Assembly (NCBI GenBank): GCA_024036415.1
Contig: JAMWET010001950.1
Span: forward strand, 426,612 to 490,611
Direction of reading: 5' to 3'
Length of the DNA: 64,000 nt
Source: Prochilodus magdalenae
Taxonomy: Eukaryota > Chordata > Actinopteri > Characiformes > Prochilodontidae
This document shows positions 35,430 to 64,000 of the stretch, one piece after another; the stretch's first letter is position 1, and each line of letters begins with the position of its first letter. The translations under genes were made by a program, and so were the position numbers. The notes beneath the pieces were generated by a model that worked only from the letters and a program-made list of their open reading frames with translations, did no database searches and was not told the DNA's origin.

Positions 35430-35600
35430 TCAGGTGAACTGGAGATGCTATATTGTGTGTGAGTGTATGTGTATGTGTGAAAGTGTATGTCTGTGTGTTT
35501 GCTTTGCTAGGGACTGGCAGTCTGTCCAGAGTGTTCCCCACCCTCTGCTCATTCAGCTGCCCATTCCAAAAGCCTCCAGCACAGGCCGAGCCTCTCAGGG
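35430..35600 (-). repeat. Dispersed fish repeat (GGGTCGCAGG type), copy 2
   Basis: On the minus strand GAACACTCTGGACAGACTGCCAG and ATAGCATCTCCAGTTCACCTGA match copy 1 at 25945-26160. Confidence 0.6.
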
Positions 35601-36999
35601 TTAATGGCAATACTCAATCTGAAAGCACGTTTAAGCTTAAGCATCTTTCCTTGTTTGGAAATGGCCCTTTAAAGTGGAGCCATATTCTGTGGATATGCTG
35701 CTAAAAGATTCATGCACATTTAAAACGTTTAGGAGAATGCCCTGTACTTAGAGAGAACGCCGAGTCAATACTGCAGAATCATTCAGCCCTGGGATTTGAG
35801 TGGGATTTGGGGTTTTGAAGATGTGCAAAATCTCACGGATTTATTGTGAAAAATTGAACTGTGATCATTAATGTCCCCAGTATCCTCATCATCAGCATCC
35901 CTGTGAGTCAGTAACAGTAAGGACAGTGCTCGGGTTAAGACTAAGCACTGCAGGGGGCTTCATGGTCTGCTTTCACCGTAGAGACTTCACAGTGGCCTAT
36001 GTGGGTTACCACTTTAGCCAACCACCAGAGGGCGCTCATATACCATGAATATATACCATATACCAGAATGGGCATAGATGGCTGTTCAGCTGAACTGCGA
36101 GCATGTTTACGTGTGTAATTAGGCCTTTGTGGGGACCATATAGGATAATGGAAACATGAATGCGTAGACTTGAAGCCAGTTTCCACAAGAAGCAAAACAA
36201 ACATGCTTTTTCTGAAATATTACAGCTGTTTGTTCAAAAAATACAAGAACTTCAAATTTTCCTTTCAGGTTTAAAGTGAAGGGGGAATTCCACTGGTTTG
36301 CCCAATTTCTGTAGAATTCACTGTCTGAGATGCAAACAAAGTCAGAGTCAACAAGAGTGTTTTGACCTGGTTCCCTGCAGAGGAACTTACCAGCCTGCTT
36401 ATCTGCTTCACAGTGGTGGTGATAGTGGTCAGGGGTCGCAAGGTCAACCTCACAAACATAGCCATTTCATTTACTGCAGTGCCTTTATTTGTTCACTAAT
36501 GACCAGTAAAAAGTACATGTGTGTGTTTGTATGTGTGTGTGTGAGTGTGTGTGTTTATATATGATGTAGATGATGGTGTTATAGTGATATAGTGAATGTG
36601 TAAACAGTCATTTTTCAGTTTCTGGCACAGTTTAAAAATGCCTGTTGCCTTTACGGGGTGGCATGGTGGTGGAGTGTATGGTGCTGTCACTTGTAACGGT
36701 TGATTACATGTACGTTACAATTGCGCATGCGCGCTGAGCTGTAGCTCTCTGCGCAGGACGAAGGAGTTAGTTGTAGCATAGCTTCCCGTCTGATGCAGCT
36801 ACTTCTAAGTTACTCCGGACAGTAATGGTGAGATGTGTCGGTTACTTGTGCCATTAAATGTCACTTCTACCCCGCATGGAGTGTCCTGGGCATGTGGACA
36901 CACAGAGAGTCCCGGGGCCAGTGCCTTTTTCCCTTTCTAGCTCCTGCACCACACCTTTCACCCTTACACACTTCACAGCACGAAGGGCCTGTCTGTCTG
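35601..36999. other. Intergenic, no gene recognised
   Basis: 36380-36480 contains the dispersed CACAGTGGTGGTGATAG motif. A short TG run lies at 36520-36555. 36690-36860 is GC-richer, with CpGs, and could be a promoter or element end, but no exon follows. Confidence 0.4.
36722..36732. promoter_or_regulatory. NRF1-type palindrome
   Basis: TGCGCATGCGC matches the NRF1 consensus exactly. It lies in a small CpG-containing stretch about 4.4 kb upstream of the sh3rf2 start. Whether it acts is unknown. Confidence 0.35.
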
Positions 37000-37165
37000 C
37001 AAGTCCAAAGACATGCAATCAGGTGAACTGGAGATGCTTTATTGCGCCCTAGGTGTAGTCTGTCCAGAGTGTTTCCTCCCATCTGCCCATTGAGCCAGGT
37101 TTCAGCCTAGGGATAAAGGATAGGCTCCTGGACCCCATGTGACCCCGAAGGATAGAGCAGGTTAG
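37000..37165 (-). repeat. Dispersed fish repeat (GGGTCGCAGG type), copy 3
   Basis: Contains CAGGTGAACTGGAGATGCTTTATTG and CTATCCTTTATCCC on the minus strand, as in the copies at 25945-26160 and 35430-35600. It closes with TGAGTGAGTGAG. Confidence 0.6.
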
Positions 37166-38091
37166 AAGATGAGTGAGTGAGTGCTGCCCTTTACAAAGTG
37201 TCTGAACTTTCTAATGAACGAACCAAAAGAAATCTCTCAAAATTGATTGGGGAAAGAAGTCTGGTTTAAAAGTGAGGTGGATGATCATCCATCAAAAGTA
37301 AAGGATGTTTTCTTCTTCTCTGGTAAAGTCATGCCTTCGGAGATGGAACAAGGTTTTGCCCCAACGGCAGCTATAAGTTTTTAGCCAGCATTACCGTAAA
37401 CCTATGTCTCAGGCATCATGCAACATATTCATGTACAATCATGTACTAGTTTCCTGAAAGGTGCCTTCAGACCTCTGGTTCCTCTAACTGTTGTTGTGAA
37501 CCGATTCTGATTCTGACTCCGGAAATTTCTATAGAATGGCACATTTCGTCACTTACGCCACTCTGAATGCTGAGCGAATAGAGCTGAATTCCCCTGTAAG
37601 GCTAAAACTGGGTTTAGGTGTAGCAGTGTTATGTAGCTATAGCTTTAGAAAAGTCAATGGAAATATCTGTGTGTTCCTGTAAACAGGAAAACAAACTAAC
37701 GCATGTGTGCAGTCAAAACAAAGACTGGCGCCTAGAGAAAAGAGCTCTTTGACCAATCTGTTTTTTTTCTCCTAAGTCTGATCTGAAATTAGCCCCAGAC
37801 CTTCTCTTGTTTCTAAAATCTAGCTCCTGTGAATATTGTTATGGGATAACTGGAGTTTGGCGGAAGGTACATGCTTGAAAACCCTCCTGTTCCCAATTCA
37901 GCCTCCTATGCACAGTATATTTACACCCCTATTTTCCATTACCCATGATGAGGTTCCCCACTTCCCACCACCACATCATCTCCTGCCTGCTCCTCAGTCC
38001 TATTACTGTTCAATGATGCCAGGGGCTTTGGGGGATGTTTGGGTTTCTAGTACAGGCATAAGCTTCCCAGAATTCCAGCCCAAGTTCATTT
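37166..38091. other. Intergenic, no gene recognised
   Basis: No coding or repeat signal I can name. Confidence 0.4.
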
Positions 38092-38275
38092 ACATTTACA
38101 TTTATGGCAACTTACAAGGTTAATCATATTACAGGTAGGCCAATGTAGTGTTAGGAGTCTTGCCCAAGGAGCACAGCGTAGTCACCCAGACTGGGATTCG
38201 AACACCAGTCTTCCACATGTGGTGGTGGCTCGCTGGCGGGCAGTGGTGTTATCCACTGAGCTACACCAACCACTC
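38092..38275 (-). repeat. tRNA-derived SINE, second family, copy 2
   Basis: It has the same layout as 18663-18875. The minus-strand head GGTGTAGCTCAGTGGATAAC contains the A box and GGTGTTCGAATCCC the B box. The 3' end is TGTAAATGTAAATG. Confidence 0.8.
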
Positions 38276-38944
38276 GCCCTCTTCCTCCCTCAGTCAGTCT
38301 TCCTACCCTCGTACCATCACCAACAGGTGAAGGCACGTCTTGAACTCACAAGCTACAATTAATTATTCCGATTCTAATCCAGGCCCAGACTCTTTCAGAA
38401 GTCTGTTGGAATATGAGGAGACCTAGTTTCTCTCCACAACTCCTTCTAATAAATGCTTACGTTAATCTCTTCATTGTAGAGGAGCTTACAGACTGTGTTC
38501 TTCACAACGGTGGTGATAGAAACCAGGGGTCACCATGTCAACAGTAGCCATTGAACCTACATGTGCCTTCGGAATTATACAGTAATGTTTAAGAGGGTTG
38601 TGAATTGCGGATTCAAGCAGCAGAGCTTAGCTTTCTTTGTAGGTTGTTAGGCTGCACTCCACTTGATAGGGTGTGGAGCTTAAAGTATAGCTGCTACTCC
38701 CCCACACTGTTAGGAGCCAGATGAGGTGGTTTGGGCATCTGATTTGAATACCCCCTAGACACCTCCTGCTGGAGGTTTACCAGGCATGGCAAACTTGGAC
38801 GAGACCCAGAGGTTGTCCCAGGAAGCTGGTCTGGGAAGAGCTTGGGATTCCCCAGAACTAGCTGGAAGATGTTGTGGGAGACAGGGCCCTCAGGGCCTCA
38901 CTGATTTTCCTACTGCAACCGTGAGCCCACTTAGACTAATCAGT

Positions 38945-39008
38945 AGAAGAAGAAGAAGAAGAAGAAGAAGAAGAAGAAGATGATGATGATGATGATGATG
39001 ATGATGAA
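38945..39008. repeat. (AGA)n(TGA)n trinucleotide microsatellite
   Basis: About 12 AGA units pass directly into about 9 TGA units. Confidence 0.95.
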
Positions 39009-39149
39009 GTAGTAGTGGTAACTACAGGGAACTGGTCTGCCGTATAACACCCTGCATGTACCACTCCACCACAAGCCTATTTAAATATATCTGTTTTACT
39101 CCCTCTATTAACATCTCAACCATCAGGCACTCTATTCACAGTCATTGAC

Positions 39150-39780
39150 TGGAATCCGAGTGGTCTTTTCACTTGGCAAAGGTGGGCAGCTGTCTGGAGT
39201 CCCATCCATACACATATACACGATCAAAATGTAGCCATTCTTCACACAATTCCCTGAAAGACGCAACTGATCCGACCAGTCCACCACCCAAACCTTATCC
39301 TGCCAACAGCATCCCGTAACCACTGATCAGGGACTAGAGGATGACCACCACAAACTGTGCAGCAGCAGATGAGCTATCGTCTCTGACTGTACATCTACAA
39401 GGTGGACCAGCGAGGTAGGAGTGTCTAATAGAGTGGACAGTGAGTGGACCCAGTGTTTAAACACTCCAGGAGCACTGCTGTGTCTGATCCACTCACACCA
39501 GCACCACACAAACTAACACACCACCACCTCGTCAATGTCACTGCAGAGCTTAGAATGATCCACCACCAACATAATACCTGCTCAGGTGGAAGAGCAGGGT
39601 CTGCTATGGGAGTATACAGAGAAGCAGATGGACTACAGTATGTAGAACTATAAAGTGCTCCTAGATGGTTAGTGGAGCTGATTAAATGGATACAGGGAGG
39701 TGCTTTTATGATGATCAGTGTGTAGCTCAGTGCTCAAAAAGCAATTAAGTCAGGTTCCTACTTATCTCACAGTGCTTGTT
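39150..39780. repeat. Dispersed fish repeat of unknown class
   Basis: Segments such as GAATGATCCACCACCAACATAATACCTG, CAGATGGACTACAGTATGTAGAACTA and AAGTGCTCCTA belong to a widely distributed fish repeat (from recall). Related pieces in this window are at about 23630-23720 and 44144-44345. No coding frame is convincing. Confidence 0.5.
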
Positions 39781-40454
39781 TCACAATGCTATGTTCATCC
39801 ATTTATCTCAACTCATTTAAAAGTGTCCAGCTTCTGCCCTGAGGCCTCAGAACCACCAAATCCGCCTCTGATTAGAAGAGCAATCTAGAAGGGAGACTTT
39901 AGAGATAGAGGTAGACGTCTGGTTCCTATCGCACCAGCACTGTGAGCCAGACTGACTCAGCCACTGTTTAGATCTTATCCGTTTAATTACGCTGCTACTT
40001 TGGAAAATCTGTGGACGGCCCGTTCAATGCAATGTGACTGTAATTACAGATGTTTTGGTCGTCATTTGTAAATAAGAAACTGCAGGACTGAAAACTTCAT
40101 GCTCCGGGGTTTGGGAGGGCTCGGGGAGGCGCAGTCCTGAACGTGAATCTCAGCAGCAGGTCCTGAATGAAAGCTGATCCCTGTGTGGAACTCGTTTGGT
40201 CTGTTCAGCTCTCACAGCTTTCACTCCTCCTTGGCTGGGACGGTGAGGAAATGAAGGTACGCAGCAGCATGAAAAAGGACTTCACATGCAGGTTTGCCTC
40301 GACTAAATCGCTGAATTAGTTTTAGTATGGGGAATAATCGATGAAAAAGAAAGAAAAGAGAAAAAACACGAATAAAAAACTAGCCACAGTTTACCGAGGG
40401 ATGGCGCATTTTCACTGACTTCCTATTTCTCTCCGGCACTACAACAGCAGGCTT
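39781..40454. other. Intergenic, no gene recognised
   Basis: The left border of the sh3rf2 upstream region. It is largely unique, with a possible regulatory role by position only. Confidence 0.35.
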
Positions 40455-40850
40455 CCTATTCGCCGGCGTTCGAATTTTCAGTTCCACCTTAAATGGTGCA
40501 GCGCCGGACTTAGTCTGTTCCCGTTCCACCTTAAAAAGTGGGGCAGGTACATTCTGGCGCCTGGGGCACAGTTTATGGGGGAACGGGAAAATGGCAAAAT
40601 ACACCAGAACGTAACTGCTGCACATTTAAGGTGGAAAGGGGAAATTCGACCAAGACGCTAGGATGTAGCTGAGGAGCCAGGATGTAGCTGCTGCACCTTT
40701 AAGATGGAGTGGGAAATTTCGAGCAAGACTCCAGAATGTAAACGATGCACGTTTAAGGTGGAACCGGAATATTTGAGCTAGATGCCAGAATGTAACTGTT
40801 GCACCATTTAAGGTGGAACGGGATTATTCGACCCAGACGCCGGCGAATCG
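40455..40850. repeat. Fold-back array of about 65-bp subrepeats upstream of sh3rf2
   Basis: The outer ends are inverted copies (ATTCGCCGGCGT... at 40458 and ...CGCCGGCGAAT at 40838-40848). Within are four or more units built from CAGAATGTAACTG, CTGCACCTTTAAGGTGGAA and ATTCGAGCAAGACG. The first two units (40480-40560) are inverted relative to the rest. There is no coding potential. It lies about 330 bp before the first ATG of the gene, so its expansion or folding could affect the promoter. Confidence 0.8.
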
Positions 40851-40899
40851 GTAGCTGACTTAATCAAAAAAGCAGCCTACCAGAGTTCGGTCGAGATGG

Positions 40900-41182
40900 A
40901 CATATGATACACTGTCTTCATATCCGCTGTTTTAATTGGCTGAGCTGTTGGCACGAGCTACAGGTGCGGCTATATTAATAAGTGCTACCTGTTGTGGAGC
41001 TCGTGCTCGCCTGTCAGGAGGAGGAGGAGTGGTAGTGGTGTTGTTTACGGAAGTGCACCGGGCTTTCACTGCACTCAGCGCGACTAACATGCCCTTAAAA
41101 TGTGTTTAAAAGTTTTCTTTTGAAGGATTCCTCCAGTGCCCACCTTCTGAAGACCCCCTGAAAGGCCGGTGAAGACGTTACG
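40900..41182 (+). promoter_or_regulatory. Putative sh3rf2 promoter and 5'UTR
   Basis: Sequence directly before the first coding exon. A TATA-like CTATATTAATAAG lies at about 40970-40982, followed by a purine-rich GGAGGAGGAGGAG stretch. Two tiny upstream open frames (41089-41109 and 41100-41123) would lie in the leader if transcription starts at about 41010. The start site is not determined. A non-coding upstream exon is also possible. Confidence 0.4.
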
Positions 41183-63487
<22,305 letters not shown>

Positions 63488-64000
63488 GTGAGGTTTACAG
63501 AGCAACAGCTTGCAGCATCTGTTTGGGTCAGTGAAGGACAACTTGGGAGTTTTGGAAATATGGGTGGGTAATATAGCAGACATGTCATGATGCTTGGAGT
63601 CATAACCACTATGCATTATGCATATCGGTGCATTTCTGTGTTCAGTGGTTTCACAAGTTGCAACAGCAAAGCAATGGTGCCATACTGTCATGTGCATAAC
63701 TTTGGGTGCCCTGGCACATTGTCTACAGAGAACAAAGTTTTTAATTTTAATGCACAAACATTAAACCGAACAATAACCAAAACAGGGCCCAAATACCACA
63801 TCGTATTATACTTAAACTAGGTCAACTGATAGGGTTTTGTTTGGTTTATGTACCATAAATAGTTTATGTGCCTTGTTTAACTCTGAGCTTAAGCACTCTT
63901 GAGTAACTCTTATAAGGTATAACTCTTATGAGTCACTCTAATAACTTAAGTATGAATGGGTGGAGCTAACCTGCGCTCCTGTTTTATAATAGAATTTATT
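63488..64000 (+). other. sh3rf2 intron 7, start
   Basis: GTGAGG donor, phase 1. The intron continues past the window edge. No repeat is identified. Confidence 0.6.

Overview
This is a stretch of vertebrate nuclear DNA, almost certainly from a teleost fish. It has long introns with GT/AG splice sites, abundant TG, TA, GTAT, CT and GATA microsatellites, many decayed Tc1/mariner-type transposons, tRNA-derived SINEs and LINE 3' ends. It shows no operon-like or prokaryotic gene organisation. The crowd of Tc1-like relics suggests an otophysan (characin, catfish or carp-like) fish, but the species cannot be fixed from the sequence alone.

Only one host protein-coding gene is supported: a plus-strand SH3RF/POSH-family gene, best matched to sh3rf2 (RING finger plus SH3 domains). 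Its first coding exon is at about 41.2 kb. Seven coding exons fit together in frame (41183/41216-41614, 45023-45289, 51351-51446, 54589-54858, 61001-61122, 62811-62981, 63228-63487). They give a RING finger, SH3-1, SH3-2, a proline/serine-rich linker, SH3-3 and the start of the C-terminal tail. The gene runs off the right edge after about 539 codons.

The left 40 kb is a gene-poor region filled with mobile elements. From left to right it holds: a Tc1-like relic (1-800); a 2.5-kb IS630-type (DDE) transposon with 72-bp bipartite inverted repeats, two apparent spliceosomal introns and frameshifts (3490-6018); nine scattered deleted copies, across the whole window, of one small Tc1-like family; a 234-bp perfect-style hairpin (10556-10789); two copies of a 31-bp-TIR non-autonomous element (11708-12295 and 30041-30585); a Tc1 pseudogene carrying a SINE fragment (19360-20665); a 1.25-kb 12-bp minisatellite (21424-22681); an AT-rich element with perfect 19-bp inverted repeats (23824-24234); a 596-bp element with inverted ends (32238-32833); and an antisense LINE 3' end (34505-35410). 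Low-repeat blocks near 2.1-3.0, 8.9-9.4, 25.1-25.7 and 33.4-33.9 kb look like candidate conserved non-coding sequence.

Just upstream of sh3rf2 lies a 396-bp fold-back array of about 65-bp subrepeats (40455-40850), followed by a plausible promoter and 5'UTR. The gene's introns hold more Tc1-like copies, a SINE and very large simple repeats, including about 435 bp of CT tract in intron 4 and a 315-bp GTAT/TG/TA tract ending about 20 bp before the exon 5 acceptor.
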